From NCBI GenBank assembly GCA_032716605.1, contig CM064517.1, positions 20,477,138 through 20,541,137 on the forward strand: a stretch of 64,000 nucleotides of DNA, written 5' to 3'. Made by a program: the position numbers and the translations under genes. The notes beneath the pieces were generated by a model. It ran no database searches. It saw nothing but the letters and a program-made list of their open reading frames with translations, and was not told the DNA's origin. Below are positions 1 through 10,839 of this stretch, piece after piece; position 1 is the first letter of the stretch; the number at the start of each line of letters is the position of its first letter. This DNA comes from Paralithodes platypus (lineage: Eukaryota > Arthropoda > Malacostraca > Decapoda > Lithodidae).

Positions 1-1172
1 GTGTTGTGGAGAAGTATCTGGAGAAGAAACAAAAGGTGTATGTTGCCTTTATGGACTTAGAGAAGGCCTATGACAGAGTGGATAGAGAAGGTTTGTGGAA
101 AGTACTTAGAATATACGGAGTAGAGGGCAAGTTGCTGAAAGCAGTGAAGAGCATGTATGAGGGTGCAAAGGCGGCAGTACGTGTGGAGAGTGAGCAGAGC
201 GAGTTCTTTGACCTGAATGTTGGTTTGAAACAGGGGTGTGTGATGTCCCCGTGGTTGTTTACTGTATATATGGATGGAGTCATGAAAGAAATACTATCAA
301 GAGCAGTGAATGTTGGTGTATCGCTGAAAAGGGAGGGAATTGAGTGGAAGCTACCTATACTGCTGTTTGCGGATGATACAGTTCTGATGAGTGATAATGA
401 ATGGGAGTTGCAGGGTCTGGTAAATGAGTTTGGAACAGTGTGCGAAAAACGGAATTTGAAGGTAAATACGGGAAGAGCAAGGTTATGGTCTTCGAAAGGG
501 TGAAGTCACAGAGTGTGAGGTGAAGCTGAACGGTCAGGCTATGGAGATCGTCAACTCTTTTAAGTATCTGGGCAGTGTGTTGAGTAAAGATGGGACTATG
601 GATGAAGAGGTGCGGGAGAGGGTACAACAGGGGAAGAGGGTTGTAGGAACGCTAAAAGCAGTAACAAGAAATAGGGTGGTCAGTATGGAAGTGAAGAAGT
701 CCTTGCATGACAGTGTGGTAATCCCGACACTGACTTACGGAAGCGAAGCATGGACGTTGGTTGAGAGACTCAGACCAAGAGTGAGAGCAGTGGAAATGAA
801 TTACTTAAGGAGTGCGTGCGGAGTTACATGGAGGGATAGACAGACTAATGAGGAAGTAAGAAGGAGGTGTGGTGTGGAGGTAGATGTGCTGGAAAGTGTG
901 AAAAGGAACAACTTGAGATGGTTCGGCCATATGGAACGTATGGAAAGCGAGAGAATGACTAAGAGGGTGTACGAGAGCGAGGTGGAGGGACAGAGGGGGA
1001 GAGGTAGACCGAATATGAGGGGGAAGGATGGAGTGAGGAACTACATGAACGAAGGCGGTGCTGGTTGGGGGGAGGGGCGTCGACTGACTGGGGACAGAGG
1101 TGCATGGGGGCGGTTCGTTCGTGGCCACCCCTTCGGGGATCACGGCGTCAGGCAATAGATAGATAGATAGAC
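1..1172 (+). pseudogene. RTE-type LINE, 3' half of reverse transcriptase ORF to 3' tail
   Basis: A non-LTR retrotransposon enters from the left edge. The frame from position 6 carries reverse transcriptase motifs in order: FMDLEKAYDRVDR near residue 15, GLKQGCVMSPWLF near 73 and the catalytic LLFADDTVLM near 119. A second frame (520-1158) continues with a YLGSVLSKDG block, YGSEAWTL and a basic C-terminus containing LRWFGHMERM, all typical of RTE-clade LINEs. The two frames are separated by a small deletion near 465-480, so this copy is broken. The ORF stops at 1158 inside a short TAGA microsatellite tail (about 1155-1171); RTE elements usually end in short tandem repeats rather than long poly(A). 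The endonuclease half lies outside the window. The clade call rests on motif appearance only. Confidence 0.85.
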
Positions 1173-1246
1173 AACTCCTGAATACTTGGCAGCTTCGTTT
1201 ATACATATATTTCACTCTCAAGTGATGATTTTTCTTTTAACGTGTT

Positions 1247-1250
<4 letters not shown>

Positions 1251-1310
<60 letters not shown>

Positions 1311-1407
1311 TATATCTGATGGTCGATGGTTCGATCCCCACTGAGAGACTAGAAACATTTAGTGGCTCACGTGTATTTGTGATATATTCTCAGTATATAT
1401 ATATATA

Positions 1408-1467
<60 letters not shown>
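1251..1467. repeat. Two (TA)n tracts around a tRNA-like B-box remnant
   Basis: Pure TA dinucleotide runs occupy about 1251-1308 and 1394-1467. Between them, near 1322-1345, is a GGTTCGATCCCC motif, which resembles the T-arm/B-box of tRNA-derived SINEs. No A-box is recognisable, so I call it only a remnant. From 1473 to 1860 I see AT-rich DNA without a supportable gene. Confidence 0.7.
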
Positions 1468-1468
<1 letters not shown>

Positions 1469-1898
1469 CGTTTATAATAAGTCAAGTTGTCGAGATAAAT
1501 ATATCTCTTGAGACACTCAGAGAGCTGAAAAAATAGTTTTTCACACCAAATAACTATAAATATTATATATAGTATAACAAATATATTGATAGAACTATTA
1601 AATATCAAATGAACTAGTGACATTACATGTATCTAAAGATACAGGTTACTTAGAATGGATGGGAAAACTTATACTAACAGATGTCGAATTACCCAAATGA
1701 AAGATTTTTTTTTTCCTCAGTTAATGCATGAATTACTAACGAGTTTATTATATATTAGCTGAGGTACTCACACCCTGTGTGGGCTAATGTGTAATCCCGA
1801 ATCCTGAGAGGGCTTCACTGTGATACTAAACCTTACGAGGATCATGCAAACCCGGACAGTATTATAGGTTTGACTCCTGTAAGGAGATAAAGAAAACC

Positions 1899-2210
1899 TA
1901 ATATTTAGTAGTGGCCCTGTAATCATTGACGATTATGCCTATTACATAAGGCACCCTCTTCAAACACTCATCCGCCGTAGTTTGAATCTACCTCGCAGAG
2001 CATAACAAATTGAGGAGCCTTCATCATGAGCGCACGCAACCTCACTCATGGTTCAGTCATTATGAAATTGGGTTCTCACTACGAAAAAACTTCGTAACAA
2101 ATAAAAAAGAAAAAGAAAATAAGAATAACTATTCATAAGCTTTCCATATAATCGTGGATGTACTTGTGGGGATCTTTGACCAGACGCTGACTCAGGCGTC
2201 ATTCTTCCTT
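1899..2210. repeat. Left inverted terminal repeat of the DIRS element (3' side)
   Basis: This segment is the reverse complement of about 10226-10535 with only scattered differences, for example the shared blocks around the HindIII-like aagctt at 2138 and around the aaggcaccctcttcaaac motif at 1949. The element end extends further left to about 1861: the additional 38 bp are absent from the right repeat but are copied, inverted, in the internal complementary region. Confidence 0.9.
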
Positions 2211-2283
2211 CACTGACATATCAAGTAAACCAAAATCCTTAATACATCAACGAATGGGAAGGGGATGGTCGGGAGGGCCCCAG

Positions 2284-2391
2284 TCGTCAATGATTACGGG
2301 GCCACTACTAAATATTAGGTTTTCTTTATCTCCTTACAGGAGTCAAACCTATAATTTATTAGTGGTCCCTCCATCATTGACGATTATGCCT
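2284..2391. other. Internal complementary region of the DIRS element
   Basis: Positions 2284-2352 are the reverse complement of the left end (about 1861-1931). Positions 2349-2391 continue directly as the reverse complement of the right end (about 10493-10533). The segment is therefore an antisense copy of the joined ends of the circularised element. In the DIRS-1 model this region templates completion of the termini and circle formation. Its position just inside the 3' repeat matches known DIRS elements. Confidence 0.88.
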
Positions 2392-2956
2392 GATATCTAA
2401 GACTGGAGGGGGACATTCGTAATCATATCATAACTTTAGCAAAAGCAGATAATCAAACAACCACATAGTATTCTTACTTCGAAAAGATATATATTTTGGC
2501 GCAGCACATATATACAAAAAGGGGTACAAGCAGGAGCGTGCTTCAAAGAAGCCTGCTTGATAAAAAAGGGTTAACTCTGAGATTCTGAGAACAGATCCGC
2601 CAGTTAATAAGGCACCCCACTTAAATTAAGTGGTGAAAAAATAAAAAGTTATAAGTTTACATGTGCACATATAAACCCCAGAAAACTAGTGGATATATCT
2701 TGCAAAATATATCCAATGCTTAAAATTAGATTGCTTCACAGCCCAAAACTACTTACAACAACACTGTTGTTTGTACTACAATTGTACTAGCACAATTTCC
2801 TGTAATGAATAGTACAGAGAAATTTTCATATCACAACACCCATAAACAGTATCACAGCTCACATACTCCGGCGGGGTCTAGGATATCCTATGTTACACTG
2901 ACTGCACCCCCCCCCCCCTTTTCTTGAAATTAAACAATAAGTGACTTAGGGGCCAC

Positions 2957-4167
2957 CTAGACCCTCTGCCTTAAAGCTATACATGGCAAGGAAGGTTTGT
3001 CTAGAGCTACTGTAAGGTATCGAGTCAAAAACGTATGATTAGAGGCCCACAACTGTGTGGACGTAATATCTTCAACAATTTTTGTTTTAAGGAAACGTAA
3101 AGAGGCTGCCCACTTGCGTAAATCGTGGGCCCTACCCACAACGCCGGGATTACTCTCTTTAATGACCTCGACCAAGAGAGAAGCCAGTTTACGTTTCATC
3201 AAGCGTTTACCCGTACTTGCTACCCATAAAGCACCCTGGTGATTTAGAGGTGCCACTCTCAAATATTTGGTTAGAGCTTGCACTGGACATAAATTATGGT
3301 GCACCTTTCCCCTTTTCAACGCCGGCACCGTGAACTCTGAAAACACGTGTTCACTGTGCTCATTCTTGGCTATGAACCCTGGGGAAGGTGCAATCTGAAT
3401 ACACTCATTAAGCCTACCAAACCTGAGGCAATTAGGTGTGTTGCTCATCGCCGCCAGCTCAGATACTCTGTTCCCGGTAGCCAAAGCCATAAGGAATACT
3501 GCCTTTTTTTTAAAGTAATGTAAAATCTGCAGTATGTTGGTACAGACGGGAATGAAGTAACGACAATGCTTTGTCCAGAGACCAGGTAGGCATGAGCTGA
3601 CGGGGAGGTGAGCGGAGTTTAAAACATGCCCTCATAAAACCTGTTTCCTCCGCGACTGGTATGGTGAGACCGGTAAGGTCCAAAAATGGCATCCTAATCG
3701 CTGTTAAGTGATTTTTTAACGTTACTACAGATAAATTAAATCTGCTCGAACAGATAATTTAAATAATTAAAAACCAAAGCCACCGAGGGCACAGTTTGTT
3801 CTGTTCTAAGAATCCAAGAAGTAAAGGCTTGCCAATGCGATTGATATTGTCGCTTTGTAGACTGGGTATATTGATTCATGAATTTATTAGTCACGTCTCT
3901 ACCATATGGTGCTAGCCACTTGGCCTCCTGAATGTCCATAATGCAAAAGTCAGCGAGGTCTCTAGGTTGCCAATTGTGTCTAAGTGGAAAAACCCGACCG
4001 GGAGTGACACCGGGTGCGGGCACCACGTTTTCAATTGCTGGTACCACAACTGCGCCGGCCACAGGGGCGCGATTAGCGAGACTACGCCCCAATAATCCTG
4101 TAGTTTGTTTACTACGTGGCACATTAGAGACGCGTCTGGCGGAGGAAACAGATAAATGGAACTCCAC
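2957..4167 (-). pseudogene. DIRS tyrosine recombinase (YR), frameshifted
   Basis: Three minus-strand frames form one recombinase. Positions 4167-3736 give the N-terminal core-binding part, including STKRQYQSHWQAFTSW. Positions 3692-3510 give a middle part. Positions 3490-2957 give the catalytic domain: the first catalytic Arg in ATGNRVSELAAM, the H-x-x-R motif in AHDLRKWAAS, and the nucleophile Tyr in FLTRYLTVAL. All four classical residues (R, H, R, Y) are visible. Frameshifts near 3745 and 3545 separate the parts, so this copy would not yield full-length enzyme without frame correction. The enzyme family cuts and rejoins DNA through a 3'-phosphotyrosine and would integrate the circular cDNA. 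Confidence 0.88.
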
Positions 4168-4180
4168 CTGTTCCAGTCTG

Positions 4181-5536
4181 TCACCAGTGCGTCTGGCCCG
4201 GCGTTATCGTCCGGCGGGTGAGGTACAGTGGGAGTTTGTGAGTCTCCTCTGACGCAAACAAATCCACTTGTGGATGGTAAGGCTCCGCAATCATTTGGTC
4301 GAAAATGGTTTGCTTGAGCGCCCATTCTACTGTTGTGCTCTGTCTCCGAGACAGAGCGTCTGCCCAGACGTTTGCTACGCCTGGGAGATAAGATGCGTGA
4401 AGATGAATGTCCAGCTTGTTGGCTAGAATAAAAATCTTTTCTGACACGTTTAGCAACTTCCGAGATCTCGTTGACCCTTGTTTCTGAATACAGTGAACCG
4501 CATTCAGATTGTCCATTCTGAAGGCCACCTACTTGCCCCGTAAAGTAGAGCCGTGAGCCTGAAGGAAATATAAGGGGACTAGTAATTCTTTGACATTGAT
4601 GTGGGAGATTTCTAAATGGGACCAAAGCCCTTGACCCTGGTGCAATATTAAACGTTTGACTTTCAACCGGCCCAACTTTACAGTTAGTTGAATCCAGTTG
4701 AGAGACTGGAGACTCCCAGATTCTCCGTGTCGTAGTCAGACTGTGAAGGAACAGAAACAATTTCCTGCGAAATCTGTTTCGATTGTCCACACTCTGACTC
4801 AGAGTGAGAGTAGCTGTGTCCCAAACCAGCCCTATCCACTGAACTACTCGTGAGGGAACAAGGTTTGACTTTACCAGGTTTACCTTGAATCCTAGAGATT
4901 TGACATGATTTAATGTTATGTTGACATAATTGATGCATAATTGTTCCGTCTCTGCCACCACTAGCCAGTCATCTAGATACCACAAAATCCTGATCCCTTG
5001 CTCTAACAAGGGCATCAGGGCTTGCCGGACTAATTTCGTGAATAAGCGAGGTGCTAGGTTCAATCCAAACGGCATCCTCTGAAAGACATAAGTCTGATGC
5101 ATTATTCGTAAGGCCAGAAACCGTTGAAATCTTCTGTTTACCGAGACGTGCCAATACGCGTCTGTCAGGTCTAAAGAACACATCCATCCTCCCGGCGGAA
5201 GTGTTAGCCTGATTTGATTCACTGTCAGCATCCTGAATGACACATTGTGAATATGGAGGTTCAGATAAGACTGGTCTCATCTGAACACTGTCCCTTTTGG
5301 GCACTAGAAATAGTTTGGATGTAAAGACTGGGTAATTTTGAGGAACCGGAATGATGACATTCTTGGCGATCATTGCCTGGATCAGTGACTCCACCTCTAA
5401 TGAAACTAAATTTGCCTTTGTCGGCTGACGTAAACGAGGTCGCCGGAGCCACTGCCAGGTGATGCCTTTGCGTGCCACCATCCTCGCCCAAGTATTTAAT
5501 GGCCATGCGCGATGACACGTCCGGAACGACCCAATT
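4181..5536 (-). pseudogene. DIRS reverse transcriptase and RNase H, frameshifted
   Basis: The RT begins in the frame of 5586-4969 (IPVPQNYPVFTSKLFLVPKR) and continues in the frame of 5243 with SLDLTDAYWHVSV, FQRMPFGLNLAPRLF and the catalytic YLDDWLVVAE box; YLDDW is typical of DIRS and caulimovirus-like RTs. After about 4760 the frame changes again, and RNase H-like sequence follows at 4528-4181 with YLPGVANVWADALSRR and VDLFASEE. An in-frame TAG sits just before that last block near 4530. At least two frameshifts and one nonsense codon therefore break the polyprotein. The domain order RT, RNase H, YR matches DIRS elements. Confidence 0.88.
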
Positions 5537-5776
5537 TTTTTTTTTTTTTTTTTTTTTTCTATGTGATTGAGGGAGGCAAAAGGCATAACTGCCTATAGCG
5601 AGTGCCTCCCCCATAGTTGAAAGAGTGACAGGGCCAAAATCAAGGGACGTTCGAGCCAAAATGCCTGGACACACGGAGTTTGAAGCAATTTAAGTCATAG
5701 GAAGAGGGAAAGACTGATTCTGGGAGAGAGTTCCAGAGCTCAGCTGTTGAGTAGAAGAAAGTTTGAGAGTAACGTT
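5537..5776 (-). mobile_element. LINE family B 3' fragment nested in the DIRS element
   Basis: A poly(T) run at 5537-5559 (the poly(A) tail on the minus strand) is followed by about 215 bp shared with 21969-22546, 27886-28030 and 29201-29490. The shared block includes the C-terminal codons and 3' untranslated region of family B. Homology ends at about 5773, where DIRS sequence resumes. It is a 5'-truncated LINE insertion that separates DIRS ORF1 from the RT, and it is younger than the DIRS copy. Confidence 0.85.
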
Positions 5777-5852
5777 AGCAGACAAAGGTTCGCCGGCTGT
5801 ACTACCCTCTGATCCACCCGCCGTGAGACCGGCCCTGGGAGTGAGAGAGACT

Positions 5853-8552
5853 TTAGTTTTTTGATGGTGGTGGTGGTGGTGGTGGTGGTGGTGGATGCTT
5901 AGCCGACTGGCCGGCGTTGGCAGAAGACGGGCCCTGGCCCGGTCTGTTATAGTTTCGTCCTTTATGACCTGCAAACTTTCCTTGTTTATACCTGTACTGA
6001 CCTTGGGGGGAAGAGGACTTGGGTAGATGAAAGGGCTTTGACCCACCCGGCTGAGCTTTTGCGACTGGCTTGGGTTTGGGAAAGTTAAAAGCAGGTTTCT
6101 TAGAAGGGGCGGGACTGTGCTTAAAGGCCTGAGCCATGTTAAATACAGTTCTCCACACATCAGGGGACATTAAAGAGGGAGTTAGCACCGGCGACATGAC
6201 CACCTGGTTCGCAATTCTATCAGGAAGTTTCTTCACCAGGGACATCCTAAGATCCTGTCTCGCCCGCACCGCCTCGAACAAGGCTGTATGGATATCCCCC
6301 AACGACTGAATAGAAGTCTGAAGGAGTAAACGTCGAGATAGTTCAATTGATCTTCTGACATCCGCGTCCGCGATTGCCTGAGTAGATCTTAGCATAGACT
6401 TCGCCACCTGGTGCGTAACAATGTATTGGGAAAAAAGTCTATACGCCTTCCCCCGTAGCCTAAACTCCCGGTCTAGGTGAGCTGGGGAAGGTGTAGTGAA
6501 AGGATCTTTAAGTTCGCATAGATTGATTTTGGGAGCAGCTAAAAAAGCAAACAAAGCAGATGGAACTCTGCCGGCAGAGAAGACTGGCAGAGAGAACCAA
6601 GAATGGCTGTCCTGAGGAATTTGGTGCGAAGATTTTGAGGTGAAGGTGGTCGCAAAGTTCTTAGCCTCTACCTCCCATTCCACCCAAGGTCCTGGACCCA
6701 ACTGCCCCACCTTCAAAACTGGATTAGCGGCTGTGTCTGTGACCGTTTGTAAATCTAATTCTGGAGTGAGAACTGACAGTGCTTTTATATCATTAAAACC
6801 GTCATGCTTGGTCCAGTCATAAAACAGTTTTGAAGCTGATGCAGGGGGTAGTGCAGGTGTAGCTGTATACACAAAATAGTCATGGTGATAATAGTTAGGA
6901 ATGGCCTTAATATTAACATCAAGTACATTACCCAGAATATCTAAAGCTCGTAACTTTCTAGATTTATTTCCTTGGATTACCCACTCTCGTGGCACTGGAA
7001 GTTCCCCTGACAAAGTGGGCTGTGCTACCTCTGGCTTAGTTGGGACCATTTGTACCCATGAATCATCTGGACCGTATAAAAGGGGCATAGCTACCTTTCT
7101 TAACGGTGCTTTATCTAAAGGGGGAGGATTCACATCCGCTACTACCCTTACACTAGAAGTAGTCAGTGCCGCCGAAGCAGGCCTAGTGACCATAGTAGGT
7201 GATACAGAAGGAGGGTGCGGAATCTTAGTTAAAGCAATGGAAGTAGTCAGAGGCCGAACACTTGAAATTGTGATGGAAGCTCCCAGGTCCACTGTAGGAG
7301 TCTCCGGCTGCTGGCCAAATTTTTTCGTTAGAGCAGTAGTTAATAACCCATCTATTTCCTCCACCGTGACAAATATAGCAGATGAAGAACTAAGAGGTGA
7401 ATCATTCCTATCCTGTGAGTCGTCTAAGACTGAACCCGACTCCTGCACCTCCAAGTCAGAGATTATAGACACCTCATCCTTGTTATCTGGCCCATCATGA
7501 GAGGATTCCGCCGAAGCCGGGATCCCTTCGTGTTGCCTTGTTAAGTCTGGAATGGATGATGAGATCGCAGCGTCCCGGTGGACGTCTGCCATTACCTGTG
7601 TCTCCTGAACCAGACGTGGGCCTTCATTCCCTGGTTGGGAATACCGCCACACACCCAGGCCTTGGCCCGAACTCCCTTGGGAGTCAGTTACCCCATCAAC
7701 CACTGAGCCCCCACTAGACTCTTCTAGAGGGCGATCACTGCCCACAGAACTCTCTAATTCTAAGTTTATAATATCCATTGGTAACCTGTCTGCCGGTAAC
7801 ACCCCCACCACAGTCTCTGACTCCACTCCCGCCCCATCAGATTGGGCACTAGATATGTCGGGAGTAGAGGCAGAAAGTGAGGCACGAGGCTCCGGCGAAC
7901 GCCGGGAGGCCTTTCGTTCATGAGAATCTTTCCTGGAAGATTTGTGGCTTCGGTGTGACTTAGATCTATCACTAGAACTGCTCTTGGACTTCTCAGATCT
8001 ATCACTAGAACTGCTCTTGGACTTCTCCTCTTTGCTCTTCTTCCTCGCCGGTGAAGAAGAGTGACTAAGCGGCTGTTGTCTGAGGGGCGACCTGGACCTG
8101 GACCGCGCCCGTGACGTGGAGGCTGCCACCGGGGGCGTAGGTTCACGAGGTCTCTTAGATGTGTCGGGGGCTGGAGTAAGTGCTGTACCCTGCCCAGTCT
8201 CTGCCGACTTTCGTACAATTACTCTAGAGGTACGTTTAATAGGGAGGTGCTCAATAAGTAATTTATCCCAAAGAATTACGTTATCACATTGAAGGGCTTT
8301 ATGAGCCACTGTGGTAGCATAAGTGGACAACAGCTGCCTGACCTCCCGCAAAGCGACCGCCGCGGGTCTATCATTGTCTCGCAATACTTTATTACTCAAT
8401 TGAGTACACAAGGTACAGTTCTGCGTCACCCACAAACCCCTTGAGCGATCTAAACATTTAACACATCTAATGCAAAGAGTGTGTGCAAAGATAGGGATAC
8501 CTGAACAGGAGGGTGAAACACACAAAGCAAAAACAGGGTCTAGGGCAGCCAT
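5853..8552 (-). CDS. DIRS ORF1 (gag-like), intact, 899 residues
   Basis: An uninterrupted 899-residue frame occupies the gag position of the DIRS element. Near the N-terminus are paired cysteines (CVSPSC, CIRCVKC, CTLC) that could bind zinc. Residues about 140-230 form an Arg/Ser-rich segment with short SKSSSSDRS repeats, followed by an acidic Ser/Gly-rich linker. The C-terminal half holds a more ordered region (WTKHDGFNDIKALSVL, RLFSQYIVTHQVAKSML), then a basic Lys/Gly/Pro tail and a run of ten or more prolines encoded by a (GGT)n microsatellite at 5868-5893. DIRS ORF1 proteins are presumed nucleic-acid-binding structural proteins; the exact function is not established. The start at 8552 is the first Met in the frame. 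That the ORF stays open while the downstream enzymes are broken suggests recent activity. Confidence 0.82.
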   Translation of the reverse strand: MAALDPVFALCVSPSCSGIPIFAHTLCIRCVKCLDRSRGLWVTQNCTLCTQLSNKVLRDNDRPAAVALREVRQLLSTYATTVAHKALQCDNVILWDKLLIEHLPIKRTSRVIVRKSAETGQGTALTPAPDTSKRPREPTPPVAASTSRARSRSRSPLRQQPLSHSSSPARKKSKEEKSKSSSSDRSEKSKSSSSDRSKSHRSHKSSRKDSHERKASRRSPEPRASLSASTPDISSAQSDGAGVESETVVGVLPADRLPMDIINLELESSVGSDRPLEESSGGSVVDGVTDSQGSSGQGLGVWRYSQPGNEGPRLVQETQVMADVHRDAAISSSIPDLTRQHEGIPASAESSHDGPDNKDEVSIISDLEVQESGSVLDDSQDRNDSPLSSSSAIFVTVEEIDGLLTTALTKKFGQQPETPTVDLGASITISSVRPLTTSIALTKIPHPPSVSPTMVTRPASAALTTSSVRVVADVNPPPLDKAPLRKVAMPLLYGPDDSWVQMVPTKPEVAQPTLSGELPVPREWVIQGNKSRKLRALDILGNVLDVNIKAIPNYYHHDYFVYTATPALPPASASKLFYDWTKHDGFNDIKALSVLTPELDLQTVTDTAANPVLKVGQLGPGPWVEWEVEAKNFATTFTSKSSHQIPQDSHSWFSLPVFSAGRVPSALFAFLAAPKINLCELKDPFTTPSPAHLDREFRLRGKAYRLFSQYIVTHQVAKSMLRSTQAIADADVRRSIELSRRLLLQTSIQSLGDIHTALFEAVRARQDLRMSLVKKLPDRIANQVVMSPVLTPSLMSPDVWRTVFNMAQAFKHSPAPSKKPAFNFPKPKPVAKAQPGGSKPFHLPKSSSPQGQYRYKQGKFAGHKGRNYNRPGQGPSSANAGQSAKHPPPPPPPPPPSKN

Positions 8553-10225
8553 GACAGAGACTGGTGGAAAACTAACCCGCCCCCGGGTTTACTCCAGGTT
8601 CTCTATAGACTCGCCGGAACTCCGCCCTGGAAAAAAGAAAATTTCCAGGAATTAATGCTCATAAGGCTACACCAACATGTTCGAACACAAGTGTTAAATA
8701 ACCCGCCGGGTAATGAGACGTAATACACAACTATTACAGCTCGCTATGCGGGAGGTTCATAAGTAAAGATTTCAGAATATCTTAACCTGTCCAAAAGATT
8801 TACGAATATCCTCCGACATGATATAAAGACCAGCATGGCTTTTATAAATGACGCAGTCTTCCCAGTGGTGTTTGTTAAGTTTTACTGGAAAACCCATAAA
8901 AAGACGCCGGCCCCCGTATTATCTCGCAGATCAAAAACTGGGAAGCTGTCTTAAATGCTAGATCTGACTTCTCCCGAAGCGTCCTAGATCGCCGTATGTC
9001 GAAGGCGGCGATACTTTAACGTATCCCTCAATTGTCTGGTCAACTATACTGAATTGCAAATCCGTTAATCCCACCCTCCCAAGGTGTAACCGCCGGGTGT
9101 GAATTTAAGTTTATAACGTTAACCCCAATTGTTCCTATCCCCACTTCTGTGCAAAAGATCGCCGGGGAGGGAAGACCAATCAACAAACAGCCTAGTTTTA
9201 CTGGCTTTGCAAAACCGGGAAAAACTAAACTCAACAAGTGTCCGCATGAACACTTAGTTAAATGGGTAAAGCCATCCCGCCGGGAAACACAGTAAGCCTG
9301 AACACAGGCTCCACCACAGAGACGCAGTCCTGGAGAGCCTCAAGCCACCACTCGCCGGGGAAAACAAGCCTTTTTTAACCACGCGTGATTAAAACTCGGC
9401 AACCAGCCGGGTTTTCACGGTGTGGTGTAACCGAGAAAACCCGCCGGAAAAGGCAACCCACCCCGCCCAGATTCAATCTGAACGCACCAAATAGACCGTG
9501 GAATTAGCCAAAGCACAACTAACCCAGGACACACAAATAGTCCGTGGAAATAGCCAATACACAACTAATCCAGGACACATACATAGTCCGTGGAATTAGC
9601 CAATACACAACTAAACCAGAAATCACATGACACAGTAGTACATATTTATAACATAAATCAATAACACTTGTACATGTGGCAAAGCTACGAGAGGCTGGCT
9701 AGGCCTAAGCAGACGGAAATAATATGTAATCATGTCGTAATATAAACAAAAAGCACTGAATTATATCACAACAGGAACCACCGTCAACACACTAATGTAG
9801 CCCAAAATTCCCGGTAAAGGGAAGAACTGACTCGGGACCCAGAAAAAACTTCACTAAGTGAAGAAAAATACGCTAGGAATGTCAGAGAAAAGAAAAGCTA
9901 CTTCATCAAAAAAAAAAAATTAGAAGAAGTCTAATAAAGCGTAGTGAAAGCCGCCTACATCACAAAGCTAGCTAACCGCGCAAACGATTCACGCGTCCAT
10001 CACGGGAACCACGAGGGTACACCCGAAATAGATGTCCCAAACACACGACCCAAAATACACTGCACTGCGGGAAATCCGCCCAGGACACTCCTGCTACGCA
10101 TATCCTAACCTTACTCGATACATCCCGGAGTAAACAAATGAGAAAAAACTCACTAGGGACGCAGCAAATGCGGAACCAGCGGAGCGTGGGGAGGCACGTC
10201 CGGGTAGGTTGAGCGCAGAGCAGAG
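8553..10225 (-). other. DIRS 5' leader between ORF1 and the right repeat
   Basis: About 1.67 kb upstream of ORF1, without a convincing gene. At 9487-9622 there are three tandem copies of a unit of about 46 bp built around tccgtggaattagccaa. A CGCCGG-type motif recurs through 8700-9450. The region may contain the element's promoter, but no specific signal can be defended. Confidence 0.6.
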
Positions 10226-10533
10226 AAGGAAGAATGACGCCTAAGTCAGCGTCTGGTCAAAGATCCACACAAGTACACCCACGATTATATGGAAAGCTTA
10301 TGAATAGTTATTCTTATTTTCTTTTTCTTTTTTATTTGTTACGAAGTTTTTTCGTAGTGAGAACCCAATTTCATAATGACTGAACCATGAGTGAGGTTGC
10401 GTGCGCTCATGATGAAGGCTCCTCAAGTTTTTATGCTCTGCGCGGTAGATTCAAACTACGGTGGATGAGTGTTTGAAGAGGGTGCCTTATGTAATAGGCA
10501 TAATCGTCAATGATGGAGGGGCCACTAATAAAT
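10226..10533. repeat. Right inverted terminal repeat of the DIRS element (5' side)
   Basis: Reverse complement of 1899-2210. It begins with aaggaagaatgacgcc and ends at about gccactaataaat. The flank beyond it (10534 on) is unrelated AT-rich DNA. Confidence 0.9.
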
Positions 10534-10660
10534 ATTTGTCTTTGTACTAAAACCTGATTTTGTGACCCCCTTAGTATCCCAGTCAAGCCTCTTCTTCTTA
10601 TTACCGAGAGTGTGGGGGCTAGGTGGACACAAACAGACTAACACACATACTTTACAACTA

Positions 10661-10708
<48 letters not shown>

Positions 10709-10801
10709 TATACTGTAGATGTATGCTGGTTAATTATATATATATGATAATGTTTTTAATGTGTTGGCTCCTCTCACTCTCTCTCTCTCTCTCTCTCTCT
10801 C
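10534..10801. repeat. DIRS flank with (TA)n and (TC)n
   Basis: Unassigned sequence followed by a TA tract near 10660-10703 and a TC tract near 10772-10801. The last exon of the sidestep-like gene stops at 10840, so this is probably its 3' untranslated or downstream region. I found no AATAAA in the transcript sense close to the stop. Confidence 0.6.
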
Positions 10802-10839
10802 CATAAATTGGTATGAGAATAATGACAATACAATTAACA

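Larger units (their letters stand above)
1861..10533 (-). mobile_element. DIRS-like tyrosine-recombinase retrotransposon, near full length
   Basis: About 8.7 kb, read on the minus strand. It has inverted terminal repeats of about 310 bp (1899-2210 and 10226-10533), an internal complementary region near the 3' end (2284-2391), a long first ORF, then RT/RNase H and a tyrosine recombinase. This layout is characteristic of the DIRS1 group, which inserts through a circular DNA intermediate and not through an integrase or endonuclease. I saw no frame resembling the DNA N6-adenine methyltransferase that many DIRS elements carry. RT, RNase H and recombinase frames are interrupted and a LINE fragment is nested at 5537-5776, so this copy is not autonomous now. 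The outer boundaries are inferred from the circle-junction sequence preserved in the internal complementary region, and may be off by a few bases. Confidence 0.92.

Noticed and set aside
3912..5243. The whole 443-codon minus frame as one genuine protein
   Set aside because: Only the first ~155 codons are RT. After about 4760 the frame leaves the homologous reading, and RNase H appears in another frame.
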